From Palsa-504 sp963789225 (GTDB taxonomy: Bacteria; Actinomycetota; Actinomycetes; Streptosporangiales; Streptosporangiaceae): 64,000 nt of DNA. This document shows, in pieces, positions 8,459 to 16,212 of this stretch; within the stretch, counting starts at the first letter, position 1; each line of letters starts with the position of its first letter. The notes under the pieces were generated by a model that worked only from the letters and a program-made list of their open reading frames with translations, ran no database searches and was not told where the DNA came from. The position numbers and the translations under genes are program-made. The DNA is taken from the NCBI GenBank assembly GCA_963789225.1, contig CAWBKD010000022.1, positions 1 through 64,000 on the forward strand, written 5' to 3'.

Positions 8459-9031
8459 GTGAGAGGGATGCGCGAGCAAGACCTTGATACCCCAGACATC
8501 GCGGGGCTTGTGCGCGGTGCCGCTGCCGGAGACCGGCGGGCGTGGGAGCGCCTAGTTGATCAGTACGCCAGGCTAATCTGGGCAATCACCGCGGAATTCA
8601 AGCTGATGGAAAGTGACGCTGCTGACGTCAGTCAGACCACATGGCTGCGTTTGCTCGAGCACATCGATCGAATCGAGTACCCTGATCGCGTCGGCTCCTG
8701 GCTGGCCGCGACGGCACGTAATGAGTGCTTGCGGAGCCTGGCGGCACGAAAGAGGGTCGTCCTAGCTCAAGATGATGCGGTCCTCACTGGCGTTATAGGC
8801 TCCGAGCCCGAGGTCGATGAGCGCATTCTCGCCGATGAGAGCGCTCAAGTTGTTCGCGATGCGCTCTCCCATCTGCCCCGACGGTGGCAGCGGCTCCTTG
8901 AGTTGCTCATGGCCGATCCGCCCACGTCTTATGCCGATATATCCAATGAGCTGGGCCTGCCCGTCGGGAGCATCGGCCCCACCCGGGGACGATGCCTAGC
9001 TCAGCTGCGCGTCCTGCTGCAAGCATCATGA
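8459..9031 (+). CDS. ECF-type RNA polymerase sigma factor
   Basis: This 190-residue sigma-70-family protein redirects RNA polymerase to a dedicated promoter set. Region 2 is visible as WERLVDQYARLIWAIT followed by DAADVSQTTWLRLLEHIDRI and VGSWLAATARNECLR. Region 4 is visible as ALSHLPRRWQRLLELL, then YADISNELGLPVGSIGPTRG, a helix-turn-helix. No sigma region 1 or 3 and no extra C-terminal domain are present, so it is a minimal ECF factor. No anti-sigma gene lies next to it; the adjacent gene on the right is convergent and encodes a methyltransferase-like protein. Its place inside the polysaccharide island suggests, without proof, that it drives the island. GTG 8459 is close to the SD; ATG 8468 is possible. 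Confidence 0.88.
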   Translation: MRGMREQDLDTPDIAGLVRGAAAGDRRAWERLVDQYARLIWAITAEFKLMESDAADVSQTTWLRLLEHIDRIEYPDRVGSWLAATARNECLRSLAARKRVVLAQDDAVLTGVIGSEPEVDERILADESAQVVRDALSHLPRRWQRLLELLMADPPTSYADISNELGLPVGSIGPTRGRCLAQLRVLLQAS

Positions 9032-10138
9032 GCCAAGCGTCTCGACGTCCACCCACCGGCCGCCTGCAGCTTCGATGCCCGGGAAGGCATTACGGACCTC
9101 GGGCAACAGGTCCGCCACGAACAGCAACACCGCGTCTGGCCTGTGGTCTGCAAGTTGGGAAGGGCCGACTACGGGAATGTCGGTCCCCGGCATCCGCAGG
9201 CCCTGCTTGGCCGGAGAGCGGTCAACTACCGCCGGCAAGAGTATGCGATCTACCTGCGCCCGGCGTAGCAGTGCTACCGCTCGGGATGCGGCGCCGTAAC
9301 CGAGGACCGTGGATCCGGCGGATCGTTCCGCCACAAGCCAGTCATGCAGTGCTCTAGCGTGGGCCAGCATTGTGCGCTGGAGTCCCGAGAAAGCGCCCGG
9401 ATCGCAGACTCCGACGCGACTGTCTTCGGCAAGAAGCGACCCGACGACACTGTCCCGCTGGTCCTGGCCCTCGGTGTCCCTGCTCGCGGCCAGCAACACG
9501 GTGCCGCCGTAGAGATCAAATTGCCACGCCGTGCGTGGGCAGAAGCCGACGTCAGCCAGCATGGCGATCAGCGCTGTGGTCGAGTAGTACGCAAAGTGTC
9601 CGTGCCTGAGTGCGTTCCACTGCCCGCACCGGAGGATGGTGCTAAGGGAGTGATACTGCAACAACAGCAGTCCCCTCGGCGCGAGGCGGGCCGTGCGCTC
9701 GGCGAGTGCCTCGCGTTGATCCGGAGCGTGCATCAAGCCGAAGCAGTCAAGGATCACATCGGCCCGATCACCACGGCTGGCCGGCACCAGGCCCCGCTCG
9801 GTGAACAACCCCAGCCAAGAACCGCCATGGGGGCTGCCGTACTCGGCGACTGCGCTTCGCTCTGGCAGAAAACCCGCCGCAGCGACTCGTGCTACGGCAT
9901 CGGCGGCCTGCGCGACAAGAGCGGCGGGCTCGGAACCTCTCGGCTCGTCCGGCACGGTGGGGTCGGCCAGCAACTGGGCCAGGCCGCAGGATGAGCACAG
10001 CCACATCTGCAGCGGGTACTCAGGGTCAGGGCCTGGATCGTCACGCGGCGGGAAATAGTCGCAAGCCGGCTGCTCACCTAGGTCTAGCACAAGATGGCCA
10101 GAGGAACCACTGCACGCCCGGCACGCATGCTTGTCCAT
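9026..10138 (-). CDS. C-methyltransferase-family protein, probably catalytically degenerate
   Basis: This 370-residue protein has the layout of nucleotide-sugar C-methyltransferases: N-terminal zinc module (CRACSG, then LCSSCGLAQLL), central SAM domain and C-terminal Rossmann-like domain (TVLGYGAASRAVALL, PAVVDRSPAKQGLRMPGTDI). Compared with the divergent neighbour at 10223, about 35 residues of the SAM domain after motif I are missing, and the active-site segment YHEHF is RHGHF. The glutamate and tyrosine used as catalytic groups in this family are therefore replaced, although the histidine in the GLMHAP segment is kept. It may be a non-catalytic partner or have a different activity. ATG 10138 has AGGG five bases upstream. 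It shares an 84-base divergent promoter region with the next gene and overlaps the sigma gene's 3' end by six bases. Confidence 0.75.
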   Translation of the reverse strand: MDKHACRACSGSSGHLVLDLGEQPACDYFPPRDDPGPDPEYPLQMWLCSSCGLAQLLADPTVPDEPRGSEPAALVAQAADAVARVAAAGFLPERSAVAEYGSPHGGSWLGLFTERGLVPASRGDRADVILDCFGLMHAPDQREALAERTARLAPRGLLLLQYHSLSTILRCGQWNALRHGHFAYYSTTALIAMLADVGFCPRTAWQFDLYGGTVLLAASRDTEGQDQRDSVVGSLLAEDSRVGVCDPGAFSGLQRTMLAHARALHDWLVAERSAGSTVLGYGAASRAVALLRRAQVDRILLPAVVDRSPAKQGLRMPGTDIPVVGPSQLADHRPDAVLLFVADLLPEVRNAFPGIEAAGGRWVDVETLGS

Positions 10139-10222
10139 TTAGCCCTGATTCCCCTGATTCTGGTGGTTTTGATGTAATTATTGATGTTAGCCTGTCGCTG
10201 ACCAGCCAGGAGTTGGGGGGAC

Positions 10223-11473
10223 ATGTCGCCGTCGTATGAGTGCCGCCTCTGCGGCGCACAGCTTACCCGTACCTTCGTCGATCTCGGGATGTCTCCGCTA
10301 TGTGAGAGCTACATCCCGGAGGAGGGGCTCGACGATGCCGAGGTCTTCTATCCACTTCGCGTTCGGCTTTGTGACGCATGCTTGCTTGTGCAGCTTCCGG
10401 CTTACGTGACCGGCGAGCATATTTTTTCTGACTATGCCTACTTTTCGTCGTACTCCGACTCGTGGGTCGCGCACGCGAAACGGTACGCGGAGGCAATGAT
10501 AGGCCGTCTTGGCCTCGCTTCCGAGAGCCTTGTTGCCGAGGTGGCGAGCAACGATGGGTACCTGCTTCAGCACTTTCAAACTTCGGGTATCCCGGTGCTC
10601 GGTATAGAGCCTGCGGCGAACGTAGCCGAAGTCGCCTGCAGCCGGGGAATCCCGACGGAGGTCCAATTCCTGGGTGCAGAAACGGGCTGCGATATAGCGC
10701 AGCGGCACGGGCGGGCAGATCTCGTGACCGCGAATAATGTCTTCGCTCACGTACCGGACATAAGGAGTTTCGCGGCAGGCCTGCGCGCTCTGGTGAAGGA
10801 CGACGGCCTGGTAACACTGGAATTTCCGCACCTGCTTCGCCTGATCGAGGGCAGACAGTACGACACGATCTATCATGAGCATTTCTCATACCTGTCCCTG
10901 CTGACTTCCTCGCATGCACTGGCGACAGCCGGATTGCGCGTGGTTGACGTTGACGAACTCAGCACACATGGCGGCTCGCTCCGCGTCTATGCTTGTCCAG
11001 AGGAAAGCTGCGGCGAGCCAACGCCGCGCGTGAAAGAGGTTCTCGCCGCCGAGGAGTCCGCGGGACTGCACACCGTCGCGGGGCACGAGGGTTTCGCGTC
11101 GGCGGTCCTGAAGATCAAGAGCGACCTGCTTGGATTCCTGCTCGCTGCGGCGTACGAAGGCCGTTCCGTGGCCGGTTACGGTGCCCCAGGCAAAGGGAAT
11201 ACGCTCCTCAATCACTGCGGCATTCGATCGGATCTTCTCTCATACACTGTTGACCGTAGCCCGTTTAAGCAAGGAAAGTTCCTGCCCGGCACGCACATCC
11301 CGGTCCATGAGCCCGAGCGTCTTGCTGAGACCAAACCTGACTATGTACTCGTTCTGCCGTGGAACCTGCGGGATGAGATAAGCCGTCAACTCAGTTATGT
11401 CGGGTCATGGGGAGGAAGGCTGGTCTTCCCGATTCCTGAGCTCGATGTCCTCCCGATGGGGTGTGAACCATGA
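10223..11473 (+). CDS. Nucleotide-sugar C-methyltransferase
   Basis: This 416-residue SAM-dependent enzyme is expected to add a methyl carbon to a keto-deoxyhexose bound to a nucleotide, giving a branched sugar. Domains in order: zinc module (CRLCGAQLTRTFVDLG, then LCDACLLVQLP), SAM-binding core (VAEVASNDGYLLQHF, GIEPAANVAEVA), the active-site segments NNVFAHV and YHEHFSYLS, and a C-terminal domain (VAGYGAPGKGNTLLN, YTVDRSPFKQGKFLPGTHIPV). All residues expected for catalysis are present, unlike the paralogue at 9026. The stop overlaps the next start (ATGA), coupling it to the cytidylyltransferase and pointing to a CDP-linked substrate. The ribosome site is the G-run at 10215-10220. Confidence 0.88.
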   Translation: MSPSYECRLCGAQLTRTFVDLGMSPLCESYIPEEGLDDAEVFYPLRVRLCDACLLVQLPAYVTGEHIFSDYAYFSSYSDSWVAHAKRYAEAMIGRLGLASESLVAEVASNDGYLLQHFQTSGIPVLGIEPAANVAEVACSRGIPTEVQFLGAETGCDIAQRHGRADLVTANNVFAHVPDIRSFAAGLRALVKDDGLVTLEFPHLLRLIEGRQYDTIYHEHFSYLSLLTSSHALATAGLRVVDVDELSTHGGSLRVYACPEESCGEPTPRVKEVLAAEESAGLHTVAGHEGFASAVLKIKSDLLGFLLAAAYEGRSVAGYGAPGKGNTLLNHCGIRSDLLSYTVDRSPFKQGKFLPGTHIPVHEPERLAETKPDYVLVLPWNLRDEISRQLSYVGSWGGRLVFPIPELDVLPMGCEP

Positions 11474-12321
11474 AGGTAGTTCTTTTCTGCGGTGGCTTCG
11501 GGATGCGAATGCGTGATGGAGTCACCAGCGGCCCAAAGCCCATGGCGATGATCGGGCAGCGCCCGTTGCTCTGGCATGTTATGCGCTACTATGCTCATTT
11601 CGGTCATACCGATTTCATACTCTGCCTAGGTTATGGAGCATCAGCAGTCAAGGACTTTTTTCTCAATTATGACGAGACAAGGTCTAACGATTTCGTTCTT
11701 GAGGGCAGCGCCCGGCAGGTGAGTCTTTTCAAGACGGATATCTCCGAGTGGCGCGTAACGTTCGTCGACACGGGCCTGAACTCCCAGATCGGTGAGCGGC
11801 TGCGCCGGGTGCGCCGGTTCGTCAACGACGAGACGGTATTCCTGGCGAACTACGCTGACGTTCTCACGAACGCCTCGCTGCCGGATATGATCACCCAGTT
11901 CGAAGCGAGCAGCGCGGTGGCCAGCCTGCTTGCCGTGCCACCGCAGTCGTCACACCACGTGGTGGACATCGGCGAGGACGGCCTGATCACGCAGGTGATT
12001 CCCGTGCGGGACCTGCGCCAGTGGGAGAACGGCGGCTACTTCGTGCTCCGCCCGGAGATCTTCGATTACCTCAAAGAAAACGAAGATCTCGTGGAGGACG
12101 CGCTCGTGCGACTGGCTCAGCAGCGGCGCGTCCTAGCTTACCCATACAAAGGGTATTGGTCACCTGCCGACACCGTTAAGGAACGCGTCCAGCTAGAGGA
12201 GATGTACCAGCGGGGGTACTGTCCCTGGATGGTCTGGGATCCGGAACGCTCGGGCGCAGCCGCGGGTTCCGTGCCTCCATCCGGCCTTACGGTTGCGGCG
12301 GTCGCGCCGACGTCAGAGTAG
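11470..12321 (+). CDS. rfbF: Glucose-1-phosphate cytidylyltransferase-type enzyme
   Basis: This enzyme makes CDP-glucose (or a related CDP-sugar) from CTP and sugar-1-phosphate. The 283-residue protein begins MKVVLFCGGFGMRMRD, the nucleotidyltransferase loop, with the family-typical SGPKPMAMIGQRPLLWHVM, FLANYADVLTN, ENGGYFVLRPEIFDY and YKGYWSPADTVKER. It overlaps the C-methyltransferase gene by four bases (ATGA). No dedicated CDP-glucose 4,6-dehydratase gene is recognisable nearby; the SDR at 17614 is the closest candidate. The C-terminal tail past residue 260 (rich in A, G, P) has no known role. Confidence 0.88.
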   Translation: MKVVLFCGGFGMRMRDGVTSGPKPMAMIGQRPLLWHVMRYYAHFGHTDFILCLGYGASAVKDFFLNYDETRSNDFVLEGSARQVSLFKTDISEWRVTFVDTGLNSQIGERLRRVRRFVNDETVFLANYADVLTNASLPDMITQFEASSAVASLLAVPPQSSHHVVDIGEDGLITQVIPVRDLRQWENGGYFVLRPEIFDYLKENEDLVEDALVRLAQQRRVLAYPYKGYWSPADTVKERVQLEEMYQRGYCPWMVWDPERSGAAAGSVPPSGLTVAAVAPTSE

Positions 12322-12327
12322 ACCGTC

Positions 12328-13011
12328 ATGCTGGCCTTGCAGCTGAAGTCGCCATCAAGCGAACCGCTATCCGTCCTCGCTATCGGCGCGCACCCCGACG
12401 ATATCGAGATCGGCGCCGGGGGGCTATTGCTCGGTCTGGCCCAGACCCAGCCGCTAGTTCACTATGTAGTACTGACGGGAACGGCTGAACGCCACGAGGA
12501 GGCACGAAACGCGGCGCACGCCTTCATGCCTGGTGCGCATCTTACCCTCGAACTGTTCGACCTGCCAGAGGGCAGGCTTCCCGCGGTCTGGGGCAGCGTT
12601 AAGGAGACCCTTGAGGACATAGCACGATCGTGCTCACCTGACGTCATCATCGCGCCATCGCCTGACGACGCGCATCAGGATCACCGGACCATCGCCGAGA
12701 TCGTGCCCACCGTCTTCCGTGATCAGCTCCACCTCGCCTACGAGATCCCGAAATGGGATAGCGAAATCGGCTGCCCGTCGGTATATGTTCCGCTGTCGGC
12801 CAGGACCGCGCGCCTTAAGGTGGAGTTGCTCCACGAGTGTTTTCCATCTCAACGGAACCGTAACTGGTGGGACGACGAGGTATTCCTTGGATTGGCGCGG
12901 TTGCGCGGCATAGAGTGCCGGGCGCGCTACGCCGAGGCGTTCAAATGCGCAAAGTCTGTGATAGTGCCCGCAGGGTTCACGCCCGGCACCTCGAAAGAGG
13001 AGAATCTGTAA
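12328..13011 (+). CDS. PIG-L (LmbE-like) family deacetylase
   Basis: This 227-residue zinc-dependent hydrolase belongs to the family that removes N-acetyl groups from amino sugars or their conjugates. The zinc ligands are visible in AIGAHPDDIEIGAGG and in APSPDDAHQDHRT. It follows the cytidylyltransferase gene by six bases and overlaps the next gene by one base (TAATG), so the three are co-transcribed. PIG-L genes next to sugar cytidylyltransferase and C-methyltransferase genes suggest that a sugar acetamide is deacetylated, but the substrate is not known. There is no signal peptide, so it acts in the cytoplasm. Confidence 0.85.
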   Translation: MLALQLKSPSSEPLSVLAIGAHPDDIEIGAGGLLLGLAQTQPLVHYVVLTGTAERHEEARNAAHAFMPGAHLTLELFDLPEGRLPAVWGSVKETLEDIARSCSPDVIIAPSPDDAHQDHRTIAEIVPTVFRDQLHLAYEIPKWDSEIGCPSVYVPLSARTARLKVELLHECFPSQRNRNWWDDEVFLGLARLRGIECRARYAEAFKCAKSVIVPAGFTPGTSKEENL

Positions 13012-13943
13012 TGAGCATACTCGTTGACCCTGCCCGCTCCGGTGACGATCTGCGGCGGCAGCTCTATTCAGGGAACCTGGTGATCCTGACGCGCCTGCAG
13101 GCAGTCAGCGATTTCGTGGAATACACCCGAGAAGAGCTCACCGAGCTATTCAAGCCGTACGACCCGGAACACGCGCATGATCACATCGAGCCTCCTGAGA
13201 TGGCGAGAATGCTCGGTACATGGAAGCCACGCTTCATACACGCCGAAAATTCTAGGAAGCTGGTCCGCGCGATCGTCGAGGAGGCCGGGTTCCCCGCCGG
13301 GCATACACACTATGATCTGCCAAAGCCGCGTACGTCTTTTCCCGTCGGGCACCTTACCACGGGTGTCGCTTTTGCTTTCCCATGGCATCGCGACGTCTGG
13401 TACAGCGCACCTGCCCAGCAGATCAACTGGTGGCTCCCCGTCTTTCCTGCGCGTGACGACAACGCCATGAGCTTCGACCTGAAAAGCTTCGACCGCGAGG
13501 TCGCTAATAGTTCGGGCACCTTCGATTATTACCAGAACAACGCTAGCCGGCTGACCACGGCAACGCAGGTTACTCGGGAGCGCCAATCCCGTCCTGGAGC
13601 GCTGAATCATAGACCGGATCAAGAGCTGGTCATACTGCCCGCGCCCGGCGGGATACTGCTGTTCTCGGGCGCCCAACTCCATGCCTCGATTCCGAACACA
13701 TCGGGACGGGCCAGGTTCAGCGTCGATTTCCGAACTGTTGACGTCCGCGATCTGATGGCTGGCTGGGGTGCTCCGCTGGTGGACGTCCATTGCACTGGCA
13801 CGGCGATACGGGATTTCATCAACGTGGCGGATGAGAGCAGCTTCAGCGAGCAGACTGTCACCAGACTGTTCGGTGCGCCACCACCCGATGCCATGCTGGT
13901 GTTTATCCCCGCAGAGACACAGCACGCGGTCAGCGAAGAATGA
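13011..13943 (+). CDS. Phytanoyl-CoA dioxygenase-like (2OG-Fe(II)) oxygenase
   Basis: This 310-residue protein fits the non-haem iron, 2-oxoglutarate-dependent oxygenase fold. FPWHRDVWY provides the HxD pair of the iron triad. The distal histidine is probably in LLFSGAQLHASIPN, followed by the 2OG-binding arginine region SGRARFSVDFR. The start at ATG 13011 overlaps the stop of the PIG-L gene (TAATG). The frame is open further upstream but would overlap that gene fully. Its stop overlaps the GT2 start (ATGA), so it is part of the tailoring operon. A sugar or sugar-linked amine hydroxylation is likely; the substrate is inference. The weak point is that only the iron motif, not overall similarity, could be judged. 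Confidence 0.7.
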   Translation: MSILVDPARSGDDLRRQLYSGNLVILTRLQAVSDFVEYTREELTELFKPYDPEHAHDHIEPPEMARMLGTWKPRFIHAENSRKLVRAIVEEAGFPAGHTHYDLPKPRTSFPVGHLTTGVAFAFPWHRDVWYSAPAQQINWWLPVFPARDDNAMSFDLKSFDREVANSSGTFDYYQNNASRLTTATQVTRERQSRPGALNHRPDQELVILPAPGGILLFSGAQLHASIPNTSGRARFSVDFRTVDVRDLMAGWGAPLVDVHCTGTAIRDFINVADESSFSEQTVTRLFGAPPPDAMLVFIPAETQHAVSEE

Positions 13944-15115
13944 ACGCGGTACCTCGGCTGAGCATTGGGCTCCCGGTTTACAACGGCGAGAAATACCTCG
14001 CCGAATCCCTCGATGCCCTGCTCGGCCAGAGCTATGAGGATTTCGAACTGATCATTTCGGATAACGCCTCGACCGACGATACCGCTGGCATCTGCCGTCG
14101 CTTCGAGATGCAGGACTCCCGGATCCGCTACGTCCGTCAACCGCGCAACATCGGCGCTGCGCCTAACCACAACTTCCTGTTCCGGCAGTCACGCGGCGAA
14201 CTGTTCAAGTGGGTGTCCGCGGACGATCTATATGCCCGCGACCTGCTACAACGCTGCATCGACACGCTCGATGAGCACCCGGACGTCGTTCTCGCCCACT
14301 CCTGGACAGCGGCGATCGACAGCGCGGGTAGCGTCACCCAATCGCTGGAGTACCCGCTGGCCACCGATTCTCCGCGGGCGCCGGAGCGCTTCCGGAGCGT
14401 GTTGTTCGGAACCGGCGAGAACGACTACGGGATGCTCCGGGCAGATGATAACTACGGCGTCATCAGGGCAGGGATCATGCGCCGGGTGGCCCCGCACAAC
14501 AGCTACTACCACGCTGACCGGACTATCGCAGCGGAGATCGCGCTTTACGGTCGCTTCCATCAGACGCCTGACTGGTTGTTTTTCCGGCGCGACCACTCTG
14601 ATCGGCCACAGTACGTATACCCGACCGTACGCGGCTGGTGTGCGCACCTAGATCCGCGCCGGGCAAGTCGGCTGCGGCATCCGGTCGCCCGCCTGCTCGC
14701 TGAGTACGTCTGGGGGTACGTTGCGGCCATCCGGCGCGCGCCGCTCTCGCCCGCCGACCGGCGAGAGTGCTACCTCTATCTAGCACGATGGGTTGCTGAC
14801 CGGAGTGTCCCGGTCGCTGGCCGGGCTGTCCACGGGGGCATCTTGGCCGGCAAGCCCGTTTCCATCCCGCCGCCTGCTGCCTCGATCTCGGTCGACGCGA
14901 TCGTGCCCGGCCGCGAGAAGAAAGTATCGTTATCGTGCGTGCGCTCACGGGTCGGCGTGCGCGGTCCGGCAGCGATCTGCGGGTCGGCCTGTTCGGGCTT
15001 CTCGGCGCGGGCAATATCGGTAACGACGCCTCGATGGAATCCATGCTCAACTACCTCAAGGCTGATCATCCCTGCGCCATCGTGGATGCCATGTGTCCGG
15101 GCCCGGACCTGCTGA
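13940..15115 (+). CDS. Family 2 glycosyltransferase with anomalous C-terminal tail
   Basis: This is a GT-A fold transferase that adds a sugar from a nucleotide donor to the growing repeat unit. Visible: LSIGLPVYNGEKYL at the N terminus, IISDNASTDDT, and the metal-binding SADDLY near residue 95. The first ~330 residues look like a complete enzyme. From about CVRSRVGVRG onward the sequence is Cys/Arg/Pro-rich, with no family resemblance. It is also the out-of-frame reading of the next gene, which it overlaps by 181 bases. The natural stop was probably lost or shifted near 14,915-14,935. It sits in the tailoring operon with ATGA overlap to the oxygenase gene. Confidence 0.85.
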   Translation: MNAVPRLSIGLPVYNGEKYLAESLDALLGQSYEDFELIISDNASTDDTAGICRRFEMQDSRIRYVRQPRNIGAAPNHNFLFRQSRGELFKWVSADDLYARDLLQRCIDTLDEHPDVVLAHSWTAAIDSAGSVTQSLEYPLATDSPRAPERFRSVLFGTGENDYGMLRADDNYGVIRAGIMRRVAPHNSYYHADRTIAAEIALYGRFHQTPDWLFFRRDHSDRPQYVYPTVRGWCAHLDPRRASRLRHPVARLLAEYVWGYVAAIRRAPLSPADRRECYLYLARWVADRSVPVAGRAVHGGILAGKPVSIPPPAASISVDAIVPGREKKVSLSCVRSRVGVRGPAAICGSACSGFSARAISVTTPRWNPCSTTSRLIIPAPSWMPCVRARTC

Positions 15116-16212
15116 CGGGTGTTTACGGCATCAAGGCTTTCCCGCTGTACTGGCACCATGAGCATGAGCGACAGGCATCCGGCCTGACGGCGATCGCCCT
15201 CAAGGCGCTCGGGAAAGGCGTCGACGCGTTCAGGATCACGTCCTGGGTCCGCCGCCACGACGTAGTGATCGTGCCAGGGATGGGAGTACTTGAGGCCAGC
15301 CTGCCCCTGCGGCCGTGGGAAACGCCGTTCACGATGTTCTTGCTATGCGCATCCGGGCGGCTGTTTGGGACCAAAGTCGCGCTGGTCAGCGTGGGGGCAA
15401 ACGTCATCAACCAACGGATGACGCGGTGGTTGTTCAACTCGGCAGCCAGGCTCGCATACTATCGCTCCTACCGCGACGCCATGTCGCGTGACGCGATGAG
15501 CCAACGAGGTCTCGACACCACGCGCGACCATGTCTATCCCGACCTGGTGTTCAGCACCCCGGTAGGGCCCTACGATCCCGGTGACCCACAGATCGTCGGC
15601 ATCGGCGTTATGGGGTACTACGGCACCAATGATGACCGTCGGCGGGCGGAAGAGATCCACGCCTCCTACGTCGAGAAGATGAAACTCTTCATCCGGTGGC
15701 TGGTCGACGGCGGTCGCAGGATACGGCTGTTCGTGGGAGACGAGTGCGACGATCATGTGTTGCAGGAGATCCTGGCCGACCTGAGGGCATGGCGTCCCGA
15801 CCTTGACCCATCTTGGATCGTCGCGGAACCCGTGGCTTCGTTCGCGGAACTAACCAGAGCAATGGCGCCTGTCGGCATTGTCGTGGCCACTCGTTATCAC
15901 AATGTGATATGTGCGCTGAAGTTGGCGAAGCCTGTCATATCGCTCGGCTACGCCCCGAAGAATATAGCGCTGATGGCCGACATGGAGCTGCCCGAGTTCT
16001 GCCAGGACGCGACATCGCTCGATATCGACCTGCTGATCAAGCAGTTCACGGAGCTGGAGAGCCGTTCCGCACAGCTGCGGCGCGGGATAACGGAGCGCAG
16101 CACTACGAACGCGCAGCTATTGGACGGCCAGTTCGCCGAGTTGTCAGCGGTGCTCTTTTCCCAGCGGCCACCCGCTCACGCGCGCTCGCTTTCATCCGGC
16201 CGGACGGTTTGA
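14935..16212 (+). CDS. Polysaccharide pyruvyl transferase family protein
   Basis: This 425-residue protein would transfer a pyruvyl ketal from phosphoenolpyruvate onto a sugar of the polysaccharide, adding negative charge. The N-terminal GLFGLLGAGNIGNDASM is the family's glycine-rich loop, VVIVPGMGVLE follows, and the C-terminal half has VGIVVATRYHNVICALKLAKPVISLGYAPKN, cited in two parts as VATRYHNV and KPVISLGY, the conserved RxH and glycine regions. GTG 14935 lies inside the 3' end of the GT2 reading frame; a purine run (gagaagaaag, 14914-14923) could serve as ribosome site. The gene converges on the flippase gene with a 37-base tail-to-tail overlap. Confidence 0.85.
   Translation: MRALTGRRARSGSDLRVGLFGLLGAGNIGNDASMESMLNYLKADHPCAIVDAMCPGPDLLTGVYGIKAFPLYWHHEHERQASGLTAIALKALGKGVDAFRITSWVRRHDVVIVPGMGVLEASLPLRPWETPFTMFLLCASGRLFGTKVALVSVGANVINQRMTRWLFNSAARLAYYRSYRDAMSRDAMSQRGLDTTRDHVYPDLVFSTPVGPYDPGDPQIVGIGVMGYYGTNDDRRRAEEIHASYVEKMKLFIRWLVDGGRRIRLFVGDECDDHVLQEILADLRAWRPDLDPSWIVAEPVASFAELTRAMAPVGIVVATRYHNVICALKLAKPVISLGYAPKNIALMADMELPEFCQDATSLDIDLLIKQFTELESRSAQLRRGITERSTTNAQLLDGQFAELSAVLFSQRPPAHARSLSSGRTV

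Noticed and set aside
9344..9994. 216-codon plus-strand frame opposite the C-methyltransferase-like gene
   Set aside because: No recognisable domain; the minus strand carries the zinc and Rossmann motifs.
12867..13010. Upstream extension of the 2OG oxygenase frame
   Set aside because: It overlaps the end of the PIG-L gene, while ATG 13011 shares bases with its stop in a typical coupled arrangement.
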